A program made the translations under genes and the position numbers. The notes beneath the pieces were generated by a model. The model worked only from the letters and a program-made list of their open reading frames with translations, did not search any database and was not told where the DNA came from. From Anadara kagoshimensis (lineage: Eukaryota > Mollusca > Bivalvia > Arcoida > Arcidae), in NCBI GenBank assembly GCA_021292105.1, contig CM037864.1, positions 4,746,413 to 4,810,412 of the forward strand: DNA of 64,000 bases, in the 5' to 3' direction. Positions 48,222 to 61,702 of the stretch are shown here, piece by piece. Positions within the stretch are counted from its first letter, which is position 1. Each line of letters begins with the position of its first letter.

Positions 48222-49659
48222 TATTTGGCTCTCAAGAGACAGTTCTAGTTTTTATTTATTTTCATTCGGACCTAAAAGTGGAGAAAAGTAGAGTGTTACT
48301 TTTTATTCCAGACAAACACATTTCTTCTTATTTTCACACTTAACTAGCACTTCTCTAACACAATTATAACATCTCTTACAACATTACAATGAAAACAAAA
48401 ACAAGTGTTGTTAAGATAAACAATCAGTATGTTTTGTTTGTTATTTCTTTCACAAGATCCAACTCCGCAGCTAGCTAAACTCTTAACCAAGATAAACAAA
48501 AGAGGATAGGCATATAGCCTTTGTTTATATTTTTGGTAAAAACACGAGAAAAGGCATTTGAAAGTTATTGTGAATCCACAAGAACGTCAAACCTCTTAAG
48601 AAATTAAAATGTTAACGATCCCACTTTTTTGACAACCAGTGGTCCACCAATGCGGAAAAACACTAGCTTGGGCTACTTAATGTGTGCCAGAATATGAAGT
48701 GTAGAAAATAAAAATAGTGAAGTTTATTTGGAACGTTGGATTTAAATACATAACCACAACCAAATATTGGTCCATTTTCATCAGATTCGCAGAGTGGTTC
48801 TTGGCGCCTCACGTCCCCGGTTTCTTCTATCACCCCTTACTTAACCGGACCACTTTCATATAAGCGAAAGAACATATATATTGGGCGTAAACCATTGTTA
48901 CTCAACTCCATTCATAAGTTGTTTCTTTGCTGTTCATAAATGTATTCGCACTCTCAAACATTGAAGTATAATGTTTGAGTATTTCCAGTTGTCAGTAAGT
49001 TTTAAGCCATTAACTGTACGTTAATTGAGTTTTAATAGGCATGGTAGACATGGATTCTCTTTGTTTTGTAAGGTGTATTACATATTGAATGAGTAACACA
49101 GCATGGGTATTCCAAATGTAATAGAATTTAATATTGTTAAAAGAGATTTCAGTCAGTTATTGTTTTTAAATTTTCAACTGCGCAGTACTAGGTGCTTATA
49201 TCTACCAATGTGGTTATCTTGTCCATTAAACTCGATTTAAATTATTTCTAAGCAATTCAGTTTCGCTTATTTTGAAGACTCAACAATAACGCCGAATTTT
49301 ATTATAAAATGAACGGAATGGTTTAAGTATTCCGAGAGTACTTTTATCAACCACTGGACATCACTGCATATAAACCAAAATTATTCATGTCGATACATCA
49401 AATTTAATGCAGTCTGTGATAGTTGCAAATCCTTATCATACATGTATATTACAACTCCCAACACAAAAATCATGCTTATATTCACGCCATAATCAAAAAC
49501 AGACTTTTCAATTTCCCTTTTCCCGCTGCTTTCATCGAATAAATACTTTGTATACTATTTTAAAAATAAAGTTCGACGACGACAAGAACGACAGGAAATG
49601 AAGATAAACCTTAATTAGTAATTGTGTGATAGTAAACTTAACCACATTATCGATTATTG
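48222..49659. other. intergenic DNA, no gene seen
   Basis: No exon, RNA or repeat array was recognised. Confidence 0.4.
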
Positions 49660-50617
49660 CGTAATCCCTATAGACTTAATGTCCGCATTGTTACATCAAT
49701 GATCAGGGATAAACAGCTGACGTCTACGGTGGCTCATTAATGCCTTATAGATTTAATGTCCGCATTGTTTCCTGACGGCTGACGTCTACGGTGGCTCATT
49801 TAGGCCCTATATAGATATAATGTTCGCATTGTTGCCAGTCGGCAGACGTCTATGGCGGCCCATTTAGGCCATATAAATATAACGTTCGCATTGTTGCCAG
49901 TCGGCTGACGTCTATGGCGGCCCATTTAGGCCATATAGATATAACGTCCGCATTGTTGCCTGACGGCTGACGTCTATGGTGGCTCATTTACGCCATAAAG
50001 ATATAACGTCCGCATTGTTGCCTGACGGCTGACGTCTACAATGGCTCATTTAGGTCATATAGACTTTATGTTCGCATTGTTGCCAGTCGGCTGACGTCTA
50101 TGGCGGCCCATTTAGGCCATATAGATATAACGTCCGCATTGTTGCCTGACGGCTGACGTCTATGGTGGCTCATTTACGCCATAAAGATATAACGTCCACA
50201 TTGTTGCCTGACGGCTGACGTCTACAATGGCTCATTTAGGTCATATAGGCTTAATGTTCGCGTTGTTGCCTGACGGTTGACGTCTATGGTAGCTCATTTA
50301 GGTCATATAGATATAACGTCCACATTGTTGCCTGACGGCTGACGTCTATGGTAGCTCATTTAGGTTATATAGATATAACGTCCACATTGTTGCCAGTCGG
50401 CTGACGTCTATGGTAGCTCATTTAGGTTATATAGATATAACGTCCACATTGTTGCCAGTCGGCTGACGTCTATGGTAGCTCATTTAGGTCATATAGATAT
50501 AACGTCCACATTGTTGCCTGACGGCTGACGTATATGGTTGCTCATTTAGGTAATTTAGACTTAACGTTTGCTTTGTTACATCAATGATCAGGAATAAATA
50601 GCGGACGTCTAACGGCT
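49660..50617 (+). repeat. ~62-bp satellite, about 15 units
   Basis: The unit contains CATATAGATATAACGTCCGC, ATTGTTGCCTGACGGCTGAC and GTCTATGGTGGCTCATTTAG. The first and last units both carry ACATCAATGATCAGG instead of the usual CCTGACGG/CCAGTCGG block, so the ends are alike and differ from the inner units. Confidence 0.95.
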
Positions 50618-51619
50618 TTGCAAATTTTGCAATGAACACATCACATTGTATATTCAAGTTAATTCTCAATGACCGACTGAAAATCAGATTCACCGCTAAT
50701 AATTTAATTTTGAGAAATGAAATTTTATTAATATAGCAAACGCCAGCACGAGTGCGATGTTTTTGATAACGCCATAATCAAGTAACGTCATTCAGTGTGA
50801 CTTTTGAGCATTCAGCTCCTTGACAAAAGCCTGTACATTTTTGTCATTTTTCATCCAATAAACTTGCTAAATTTCATTGATCAATCGAGTTTTTTGAAAC
50901 CCTTTTCAATGTAGACGATCAATAGACATTTCAAACATTTGTTCGAAGTCGAACGAACGCTTGAGACAGTAAACGATATTTTTTTAATCAAAACGCATGG
51001 CTTTACTAAGGCACCGTAGATATCCTGTAATCTATCTTGAAATTTATGTCTAAAAATGAACAGCCGACAAAAGCTAAATAAAGAGAAAAATATTCTGTTA
51101 TCTTGTTACTTGTATAATTTACACAGTAATCTGTCTGCCATCATAGCTGTGTGTCACGGAAAGGTATTAAAATACAATGGTTGTCGTCTGCAACACACAT
51201 CGCCATTATTTTAACTATCGCTCAATAAAATATTACAAGGATTTGTAATGGTCGTTCCTTCCAAAAACTGGATTTGATTTTGATGATTTTTAAGTCATTA
51301 GATTTAGCTCATATTTACACGGCCTGTATTTTCACGTGTATGTAAATCTATTATTAAGGTAATCACTTTAATAACAATAGGTTTTTGATGATTTTGCAAC
51401 ACAGTGAGCCAATGCAACCAATGCTTGAACAATGATAGAGAGAAAGAAACAACCTTAACAAAATTAGATAAGCACATAGAAATACCACTGCTCATAAACT
51501 GAATTATTGACAAATGGTGGCTAATGGAGTTTTAGTTTTTTTTGAAAATACGCTTGTAAAATAGTAATGGTTAACTACAATAAATAACAATAATAATTTC
51601 AGTCCTGTGAGCAGGCACT
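50618..51619. other. intergenic DNA, no gene seen
   Basis: No supported feature; short random frames only. Confidence 0.4.
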
Positions 51620-51807
51620 GTACACAGTCAAAGCTGTCTATAAAGGCCATTCATGGGACCCAACAAAAGAGACCTTTATGGTCAGATGGTCTTTATGTAC
51701 AGGTTCAAACAATATGAATCAAGAACAATTGGGATACAGTTCTACTGGCCTTTATAAGCAGGTGACCCTTATATAGAGGTGGTCTTTAAGGCAGGTTGGG
51801 CTGTATA
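51620..51807. mobile_element. family C MITE, second copy
   Basis: ACAGTCAAAGCTGTCTATAA at the left, TTAAGGCAGGTTGGGCTGTA at the right. It shares ACAGGTTCAAA and ATATGAAT inner blocks with 4969-5159. Confidence 0.8.
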
Positions 51808-52434
51808 AATGGATAGCTACAACTCATAGGAACTTTGGAAAATGCATTTATTTATTTTATTTATTTATCTGTCTGACAACGTTTTGGGTGAATTCAATAG
51901 AAATTTTTCTAGATTGATCAGAATCTACTCTGGAGAGTTTTTGGAGATGGACTTCACAAAAATACCCGTTCTATGTCGAAATAGAAACAGATTTGATGAT
52001 CACAGCATATTTATGTTTGCAGCTTACTTCTACTGTCCAGTCTATTTTCAGTTCTGCAGACGAATGATTCGCCAATTTATAGTAATCATTATTTAGGAAC
52101 GTGATAGTTTAACTAAGTCAGTTAAAAGGTCTACAATTTCTCTTAACATACCGACAATAAAATGTGTTAAACAGAGATTTTGTTTTTTATTTTTTCCGAC
52201 ATCTACTATGTTTATCAACTTTAATGAATGAAGGTTAGTTAATTATGCAAGAAAAAGTGGCATGTTTAATGGTGTTTTAGACCCCATCATCGGATAAAGT
52301 GTGCTACTTTTCACCTTAAATTTCGTTTGTTTTTAGTCTATCTTATCCAAATGTCATACATCTGTTTTATGGAACTCTTCAGGAGATAGCCAATACTAGC
52401 ATGCGTGGTCGGAATGATAGAAGAAAGTTTCTGA

Positions 52435-52441
52435 ACACACA

Positions 52442-52523
<82 letters not shown>
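52435..52523. repeat. (CA)n(GA)n compound microsatellite
   Basis: About 12 CA units run straight into about 32 GA units. Confidence 0.95.
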
Positions 52524-52526
<3 letters not shown>

Positions 52527-52705
52527 CAGTTCACAATCACATTGCATTAGAATGTACAATTCTCTTTGATCTATGCAAGTTATAGTATACATGTAATCCC
52601 TGTATTTCTGAAGGTTGTGGATTTTTTTTTATACAACTAAATGCCTTCCACAGTAAACGACTAGGCATTCATAGCATTGCGAGTTGAGAAGTACATTTTG
52701 TATTA

Positions 52706-52736
<31 letters not shown>

Positions 52737-52767
52737 ATAGATAAATAAATAAATAAATAAATAAATT
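52706..52767. repeat. (AAAT)n microsatellite
   Basis: About 15 tetranucleotide units with one TAGATA interruption. Confidence 0.95.
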
Positions 52768-53140
52768 ATATAAACCATGAATTTTCTCTGTTGATAGGGA
52801 ATGAAGTGCAAATGTTGACTTGCCACTTCAAACCCAATGTTTAGAGCCGAGTGAATGTACAACAACTACTAGACTAAGTATATATGGCTAATGAAATAAA
52901 TGTATGTGTGTGGAACCAATGTTTAAGTGTTTATACCCTAGTAAAATGTACAATCCAGTGGGACTAATGAAGTGTAAATGTGAATTCAACAATTTAAACA
53001 AGTGTGTAGGGCCGAGTGAAATGTACAGCAACCAGATGAGGCCAATGAAATGTGAATGTTGGCGCCACAGTTCAGTGAATGTTTTGAGCTGAGTGAAATG
53101 CACAACATTTAGGTCCGAGTGAAATTTATAACATTAGGAA
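52768..53140. repeat. degenerate ~65-bp tandem repeat
   Basis: Units repeat GCCGAGTGAATGTACAACA-, AATGAAATGTGAATGTT- and CAATTTAAACAAGTGTGTA-type phrases with heavy divergence. For example AGGGCCGAGTGAAATGTACA and TAGGTCCGAGTGAAATTTAT. Confidence 0.55.
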
Positions 53141-53675
53141 CCAAGTATAATCAAATACTAATGAACCTGAATGTGGAATTCATACTTTTATTAATACAAA
53201 AATGACCAGCTTTAGGTCCGCTATAAAGCGTTTTATTAGCTTTTCTACATGAGACTAAATACTTATGTTAGTCAACAAGCAATGTTTATATGTCATATAC
53301 AATTTTTGAATGTATTTTATGATTAAATTAAAAAAATGGTTTATGACATATACATAAAAATCAACGATTTCTGTTGACATACTACAAAGGAATAAGTTTT
53401 ATATCCCCGGCCTGCACATTAGGCGACAGACCGCATGTATAGACGTTAAACTACGACAATCATTATCAGTTATACATTAAATAATTCATGTATTCTTTCA
53501 GATACACAGAAAATCAGAAATAATTCAACACCTACATCATCACAAGGGTCAACTATATAACATATGCTTTTACAGCCAAGAATTTATAACCCAAGAGACG
53601 ATAATTTTTAATGATTTATTATTTGGCTTTGTTTTTTTTTTTGTTTTTTATGGGCAAAATGAATTATGAAAAAAC

Positions 53676-53900
53676 TATACAGTACATGCCTGTCGAAAGT
53701 TTAACCTTAAGCAGCTCAACTCGGTTCCCGGTAAGTACCGGTATGTATAGTTTTTTCGGCAGCTGCTATACACGTATACTCGTATCACTTCGACAGTTTT
53801 TCGACCATCGGCTATCCATATTTCGACTACACAGCAATCGAGCTTCTGGTCCTTTTCGTAAGCTGGGTGTTAAACTTGCGTCATGTCGGCATTGTACATG
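53676..53900. mobile_element. family B MITE
   Basis: The left end ATGCCTGTCGAAAGTTTAAC and right end GTTAAACTTGCGTCATGTCG are a diverged inverted pair, with the inner TATCCATATTTCGACTA block typical of the family. Confidence 0.7.
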
Positions 53901-54108
53901 CAGTTTTACATACATGTATATAGACTAAGTTTTATTGTATCAAAAATACTTCCAAGTTTGTTATTTTGTTATATGATTATAAAACAAGGGGACCAGTTCC
54001 ATTAGTAAACTTTTGATGTTTTCTTGGAAATTAAAGTCGAACCAAACGAAGTTAAAATACTGTGAACAGTTGTTTCGTGTCACAATTTTATTCAATTTTT
54101 GTTATTAT

Positions 54109-54111
<3 letters not shown>

Positions 54112-54163
<52 letters not shown>
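54112..54163. repeat. (CT)n microsatellite
   Basis: About 26 perfect units. A second shorter CT tract with CCC breaks lies at 54277-54304. Confidence 0.95.
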
Positions 54164-54168
<5 letters not shown>

Positions 54169-54715
54169 CATTAAAATCACCATCATGGCAGTTTTAGAAA
54201 ATTACATCAGACAATTTATATGGGAACTCAACTCTCAGCTCTAAACGGTTCTCATTGTTCTTTCTTCCTGTCTACATCTCTCTCTCTCTCTCCCTCTCTC
54301 TCTCCAATCATCATTACCACTTAAGCCTCTACTTGCATGCATAATCGCATTACTTAGAACAATAAAGAGATCATTTTACTAATTAGCTAACATTACCTTC
54401 CGTATTATATCTTTGATTTTTAATCGCATTTATAGGTTGATTTCACAAATATTTATTTAAGCGTTCGGTATATTAGACTTACTTGGAGAGGCCAGACAAT
54501 TGAGGTACTTTAAATCTGGACTCGTTCCAGTTGTACTCTTAGTTGAGTGACCCTGTAGACTTGGTATTTATTTACTATTTTATCTGGTGAATTCCAGATT
54601 CGACTTTAATCAATCACTTTGGCTGCGTTATGTTATGAGACTGTATATGAAATACAAACATGTAAAGAGCATTATTGGTATACTGAGTAGAAAATTAATC
54701 AGTTGAACATCACAT

Positions 54716-54963
54716 TTGGCGGGAGTTTGTATACAACACACTATATTGCGGGCGTTTGTATGCAACATAACATTTGGCGGGGTGTTTGTATACAACACAT
54801 GATAGTGCGACAGTTTGAATGCAACATGGCATCTGGCGGGAGTTTGTATACAACACGATATATTGCGGCAGTTTGTATGCAACACAATATTTAGCGGGAG
54901 TTTGTATGCAAAAGGATGTTTGGCGGGAGTTGGTATGCAACACGGTATTTTGCGAGCATTTGT
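54716..54963 (+). repeat. ~29-bp minisatellite, about nine units
   Basis: GGCGGGAGTTTGTATACAAC followed by ACAATATAT or similar, with TTTGGCGGG and TTGCGGCAG junction variants. Units are 28-30 bp and noticeably diverged. Confidence 0.9.
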
Positions 54964-54969
54964 ATATGT

Positions 54970-56070
54970 AATTGCATTGTTGTTTAATTGCAAACTAAGG
55001 GGTTTTCCCCAGAAAAACGGAGAACGCCACTTGTGGTAATCTTGAACAATACGTTACATTTAAGTCGTGTGCGATTTGCACGTTTAAAGGCATGGATTTA
55101 TTCAGTCTTGCGCATGCCAAACATGTTTTCATCCAATCATAAAAGCGCAATATTATCGGCCATATAATGATGCCTTATGTCCCATAAAATATTGCATTCT
55201 CTTACAGTTTCCGATTTTTTTCATTGCGTTTGTTTACACATTGCTTAACGGTACAAAACAATAATAAAAACAACATAAAGACGTACTTTACTATAGCTGT
55301 AACACATAATTATGAATAACCTTATTGTCATACGGAGTCATAATATTGTTGTTAAAATTCTGAAAGTAAGATTTTAAAAAAATATGAAAATACAGTTATT
55401 ATGTGTTATTTTTAGGAATTCAAAATAAGCAAAAAATAAAATAATAATAATAATAATTCCTAACTGAAATGTATAAAAAATTTATGTAAAAACAAACCAT
55501 ATAATAAACAAAGCAACCAAAAGCACGTCATATAGAAGAAAAAGAAAAGAAAAAATTGAAACAAAACACAAAATAAACATATATTGAGACCAGAATCATT
55601 GACTATCGTAATAATATTCAAATTAAAACAAATAAAATTATATAAACATAAATATAATAAAACGCCAAACTATTTTTCTTTTACAAAAACGTGATTATTA
55701 TCCTCGCACGTGTCGATAAATCTGTAATGTTTAAAAACTTGTATGAGAATTTTTACGTATAAACACAAAAGTGAGGCGTAATGATTCTGATAAACATGTG
55801 TTTTGTTATAAACATCAGGAGGCATCTGGAACCGTTTTTGTTCCCTTACGTTGTATAATGTTTGTTATTGACATGTTTTGTCTTCATAAAGCTGTTTAGC
55901 CATCTGCAAATTCAATTTTGATTTTCATCAAATTACAAAAATAGACATTCATCCGTTTAAAATCAGGAGCTGGAAAAAATTAAATTTGAATCAGTTTTCA
56001 TAGAAGTTCGTGCGTTATTTGTAACAAGAAAATTAATGTGATATTTCACCTTAATGTAATAGTACATTGG
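54970..56070. other. AT-rich DNA before the large satellite
   Basis: Over long stretches nearly all A and T, with an (ATA)n tract near 55440-55457. No gene. Confidence 0.45.
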
Positions 56071-56074
56071 ATAA

Positions 56075-59000
56075 CGGTAGATAATAGGTCAAACACAAAC
56101 ATACCGGTACATAATAGGTCAAACACAAACATACCGGTACATAATAGGTCAAACACAAACATACCGGTACATAATAGGTCAAACACAAACATACCGGTAC
56201 ATAATAGGTCGAACACAAACATACCGGTACATAATAGATCAAACACAAAACATACCGGTACATAATAGGTCAAACACAAACATACCGGTACATAATAGGT
56301 CAAACACAAACATACCGGTACATAATAGGTCAAACACAAACATACCGGTACATAATAGGTCGAACACAAACATACCGGTACATAATAGATCAAACACAAA
56401 CATACCGGTACATAATAGGTCAAACACAAACATACCGGTACATAATAGGTCAAACACAAACATACCGGTACATAATAGGTCAAACACAAACATACCGGTA
56501 CATAATAGGTCGAACACAAACATACCGGTACATAATAGGTCAAACACAAACATACCGGTACATAATAGGTCAAACACAAACATACCGGTACATAATAGGT
56601 CAAACACAAACATACCGGTACATAATAGGTCATACACAAACATACCGGTACATAATAGGTCGAACACAAACATACCGGTACATAATAGGTCAAACACAAA
56701 CATACTGGTACATAATAGGTCGAACACAAACATACCGGTACATAATAGGTCAAACACAAACATACCGGTACATAATAGGTCAAACACAAACATACTGGTA
56801 CATAATAGGTCAAACACAAACATACCGGTACATAATAGGTCGAACACAAACATACCGGTACATAATAGGTCAAACACAAACATACCGGTACATAATAGGT
56901 CAAACACAAACATACCGGTACATAATAGGTCGAACACAAACATACCGGTACATAATAGGTCAAACACAAACATACCGGTACATAATAGGTCAAACACAAA
57001 CATACCGGTACATGTCTGAAGCACAGTCCCTAAAGTCAAACACAAACATACTGGTACATAATAGGTCAAACACAAACATACCGGTACATGTCTGAAGCAC
57101 AGTCCCTAAAGTCAAACACAAACATACTGGTACATAATAGGTCAAACACAAACATACCGGTACATAATAGGTCGAACACAAACATACCGGCACATAATAG
57201 GTCATACACAAACATACCGGTACATAATAGATCGAACACAAACATACCGGTACATAAGAGGTCGAACACAAACATACCGGTACATAATAGGTCAAACACA
57301 AACATACCGGTACATAATAGGTCGAACACAAACATACCGGTACATAATAGGTCGAACACAAACATACCGGTACATAATAAGTCAAACACAAACATACCGG
57401 TACATGTCTGAAGCACAGTCCCTAAAGTCAAACACAAACATACCGGTACATGTCTAAAGCACAATCCCTGAAGTCAAACACAAACATACCGGTACATTTC
57501 TGAAGCACAGTCCCTGAAGTCAAACACAAACATACCGGTACATGTCTGAAGCACAGTCCCTAAAGTCAAACACAAACATACCGGTACATAATAGGTCAAA
57601 CACAAACATACCGGTACATAATAGGTCGAACACAAATATACCGGTACATAATAGGTCAAACACAAACATACCGGTAGATAATAGGTCAAACACAAACATA
57701 CCGGTACATGTCTGAAGCACAGTCCCTAAAGTCAAACACAAACATACCGGTACATGTCTAAAGCACAATCCCTGAAGTCAAACACAAACATACCGGTACA
57801 TGTCTGAAGCACAGTCCCTGAAGTCAAACACAAACATACCGGTACATGTCTGAAGCACAGTCCCTAAAGTCAAACACAAACATACCGGTACATGTCTAAA
57901 GCACAATCCCTGAAGTCAAACACAAACATACCGGGACATGTCTGAAGCACAATCCCTAAAGTCAAACACAAACATACCGGTACATAATAGGTCAAACACA
58001 AACATACCGGTACATAGTAGGTCAAACACAAACATACCGGTACATAATAGGTCAAACACAAACATACCGGCACATAATAGGTCGAACACAAACATACCGG
58101 TACATAATAGGTCAAACACAAACATACCGGTACATAATAGGTCAAACACAAACATACCGGTACATAATAGGTCAAACACAAACATACCGGTACATAATAG
58201 GTCGAACACAAACATACTGGTACATAATAGGTCAAACAAAAACATACCGGTACATAATAGGTCAAACACAAACATACCGGTACATAATAGGTCAAACACA
58301 AACATACCGGTACATAATAGGTCAAACACAAACATACCGGTACATAATAGGTCGAACACAAACATACTGGTACATAATAGGTCGAACACAAACATACCGG
58401 TACATAATAGGTCAAACACAAACATACCGGTACATAATAGGTCAAACACAAACATACCGGTACATAATAGGTCAAACACAAACATACCGGTACATAATAG
58501 GTCAAACACAAACATACCGGTACATAATAGATCAAACACAAACATACCGGTACATAATAGGTCAAACACAAACATACCGGTACATAATAGGTCGAACAGA
58601 AACATACCGGTACATAATAGGTCAAACACAAACATACCGGTACATAATAGGTCGAACACAAACATACCGGTACATGTCTGAAGCACAGTCCCTAAAGTCA
58701 AACACAAACATACCGGTACATAATAGGTCGAACACAAACATACCGGTACATGTCTGAAGCACAGTCCCTAAAGTCAAACACAAACATACCGGTACATGTC
58801 TAAAGCACAATCCCTAAAGTCAAACACAAACATAGGTCGAACACAAACATACCGGTACATGTCTGAAGCACAGTCCCTAAAGTCAAACACAAACATAGAT
58901 CGAACACAAACATACCGGTACATGTCTGAAGCACAGTCCCTAAAGTCAAACACAAACATACCGGTACATGTCTAAAGCACAATCCCTGAAGTCAAACACA

Positions 59001-61167
59001 AACATACCGGTACATGTCTGAAGCACAGTCCCTGAAGTCAAACACAAACATACCGGTACATGTCTGAAGCACAGTCCCTAAAGTCAAACACAAACATACC
59101 GGTACATGTCTGAAGCACAGTCCCTAAAGTCAAACACAAACATACTGGTACATGTCTGAAGCACAATCCCTAAAGTCAAACACAAACATACCGGTACATA
59201 ATAGGTCGAACACAAACATACTGGTACATAATAGGTCAAACACAAACATACCGGTACATAATAGGTCAAACACAAACATACCGGTACATAATAGGTCGAA
59301 CGCAAACATACCGGTACATAATAGGTCGAACACAAATATACCGGTACATAATAGGTCAAACACAAACATACCGGTACATAATAGGTCAAACACAAACATA
59401 CCGGTACATAATAGGTCAAACACAAACATACTGGTACATAATAAGTCAAACACAAACATACCGGTACATAATAGGTCAAACACAAACATACCGGTACATA
59501 ATAGGTCGAACACAAACATACCGGTACATAATAAGTCAAACACAAACATACCGGTACATAATAGGTCAAACACAAACATACCGGTACATAATAGGTCAAA
59601 CACAAACATACCGGTACATAATAGGTCGAACACAAACATACCGGTACATAATAGGTCGAACACAAACATACCGGTAGATAATAGGTCAAACACAAATATA
59701 CCGGTACATAATAGGTCAAACACAAACATACCGGTACATAATAGGTCAAACACAAACATACCGGTACATAATAGGTCAAACACAAACATACCGGTACATA
59801 ATAGGTCAAACACAAACATACCGGTACATAATAGGTCAAACACAAACATACCGGTACATAATAGGTCGAACACAAACATACCGGTACATAATAGGTCAAA
59901 CACAAACATACCGGTACATAATAGGTCAAACACAAACATACCGGTACATAATAGGTCGAACACAAACATACCGGTACATAATAGGTCAAACACAAACATA
60001 CCGGTACATAATAGGTCAAACACAAACATACCGGTACATAATAGGTCAAACACAAACATACCGGTACATAATAGGTCAAACACAAACATACCGGTACATA
60101 ATAGGTCGAACACAAACATACCGGTACATAATAGGTCGAACACAAACATACCGGTACATAATAGGTCGAACACAAACATACCGGTACATAATAGGTCAAA
60201 CACAAACATACCGGTACATAATAAGTCAAACACAAACATACCGGTACATAATAGGTCGAACACAAACATACCGGTACATAATAGGTCGAACACAAACATA
60301 CCGGTACATAATAGGTCAAACACAAACATACCGGTACATAATAGGTCAAACACAAACATACCGGTACATAATAAGTCAAACACAAACATACCGGTACATG
60401 TCTGAAGCACAGTCCCTAAAGTCAAACACAAACATACCGGTACATGTCTAAAGCACAATCCCTGAAGTCAAACACAAACATACCGGTACATGTCTAAAGC
60501 ACAATCCCTGAAGTCAAACACAAACATACCGGTACATGTCTGAACCACAGTCCCTGAAGTCAAACACAAACATACCGGTACATGTCTGAAGCACAGTCCC
60601 TAAAGTCAAACACAAACATACCGGTACATGTCTGAAGCACAGTCCCTAAAGTCAAACACAAACATACCGGTACATGTCTAAAGCACAATCCCTGAAGTCA
60701 AACACAAACATACCGGTACATGTCTGAAGCACAGTCCCTGAAGTCAAACACAAACATACCGGTACATGTCTGAAGCACAGTCCCTAAAGTCAAACACAAA
60801 CATACCGGTACATGTCTGAAGCACAGTCCCTGAAGTCAAACACAAACATACCGGTACATGTCTAAAGCAGAATCCCTGAAGTCAAACACAAACATACCGG
60901 GACATGTCTGAAGCAGAATCTCTGAAGTCAAACACAAACATACCGGGACATGTCTGAAGCACAATCCCTGAAGTCAAACACAAACATACCGGGACATGTC
61001 TGAAGCACAATTCCTGAAGTCAAACACAAACATACCGGGACATGTCTGAAGCACAATCCCTGAAGTCAAACACAAACATAACGGTACATGTCTGAAGCAC
61101 AGTCCCTAAAGTCAAACACAAACATAACGGTACATGTCTGAAGCACAGTCTCTAAAGTCAAACCCCA
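56075..61167 (+). repeat. compound satellite of 30-bp and 46-bp units, 5.1 kb
   Basis: All units share GTCAAACACAAACATACCGG then TACAT. The 30-bp type continues with AATAG; the 46-bp type continues with GTCTGAAGCACAGTCCCTAA. Runs of the 30-bp type (56075-57011, 57965-58670, 59185-60390) alternate with runs of the 46-bp type (57400-57570, 57700-57960, 58670-59180, 60390-61167) and a few mixed units. Common variants are GTCGAAC for GTCAAAC and ACTGGT for ACCGGT. Three truncated units at 58820-58910 lack the ACCGGT block. Confidence 0.98.
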
Positions 61168-61300
61168 TATGTCATGTCCAAATTGCTATCCCAAAAGCAA
61201 AGTGAAAACTTCGAAAACTGGTAATTTCAGTTAAACACTATGTGAACTTCTACCAGGTTAATGAGGTCGGGTGATCAGGAAGAGTAAATATATTCTGCCT
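61165..61300 (-). repeat. family A dispersed repeat fused to the satellite end
   Basis: The last satellite unit passes into CCAAATTGCTATCCCAAAAG, CAAAGTGAAAACTTCG, GAACTTCTACCAGGTTAATG and AGGTCGGGTGATCAGGAAGA, the minus strand of family A in the expected order. Confidence 0.8.
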
Positions 61301-61454
61301 AGGGACATTTTACACCATGATATATTCTATGATTTTATAGTATAATCTAGATATCAGGCACTGATTTATATCAGGCTAAACTATCAGTTGGAACACCTTA
61401 ATACACAACACATGCTATTAAAGAAGACACAAACCCTAATGTTACCGAATTACT

Positions 61455-61520
61455 GATGAAATAAATAAATTAATAAATAATAAATAAATAAATTAATTAA
61501 TTAATTAATTAATTAAAATA
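61455..61520. repeat. (AAAT)n/(TTAA)n low-complexity tract
   Basis: AAATAAATTAATAAATAATA passing into ATTAATTAATTAATTA. Confidence 0.9.
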
Positions 61521-61702
61521 AATATATGCTAAGTTTTTCCTTTGATTTCTGTATTGTTTCAGGTCTATATATATCATATTGGCCCGCTGCCCGCATTTGA
61601 CATCATTAAGTTGAAACTACTGAAAAAAATGTTAGAAATATTTATGAACATAGACTATGATGACGTCGCCATACGAAGTCAGTAACCAATGAATCACAAA
61701 TG

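Noticed and set aside
56046-58737. Other 70-317-codon repeats of YYVPVCLC, FDLLCTGM and NRSNTNIPVH
   Set aside because: Same satellite artefact; no promoter, splice context or non-repeat protein portion.
59084-60458. Very long open frames (up to about 440 codons) on both strands
   Set aside because: The unit is 30 bp, a multiple of three, without stops in several frames, so frames stay open on both strands by arithmetic. The frames end where 46-bp units begin.
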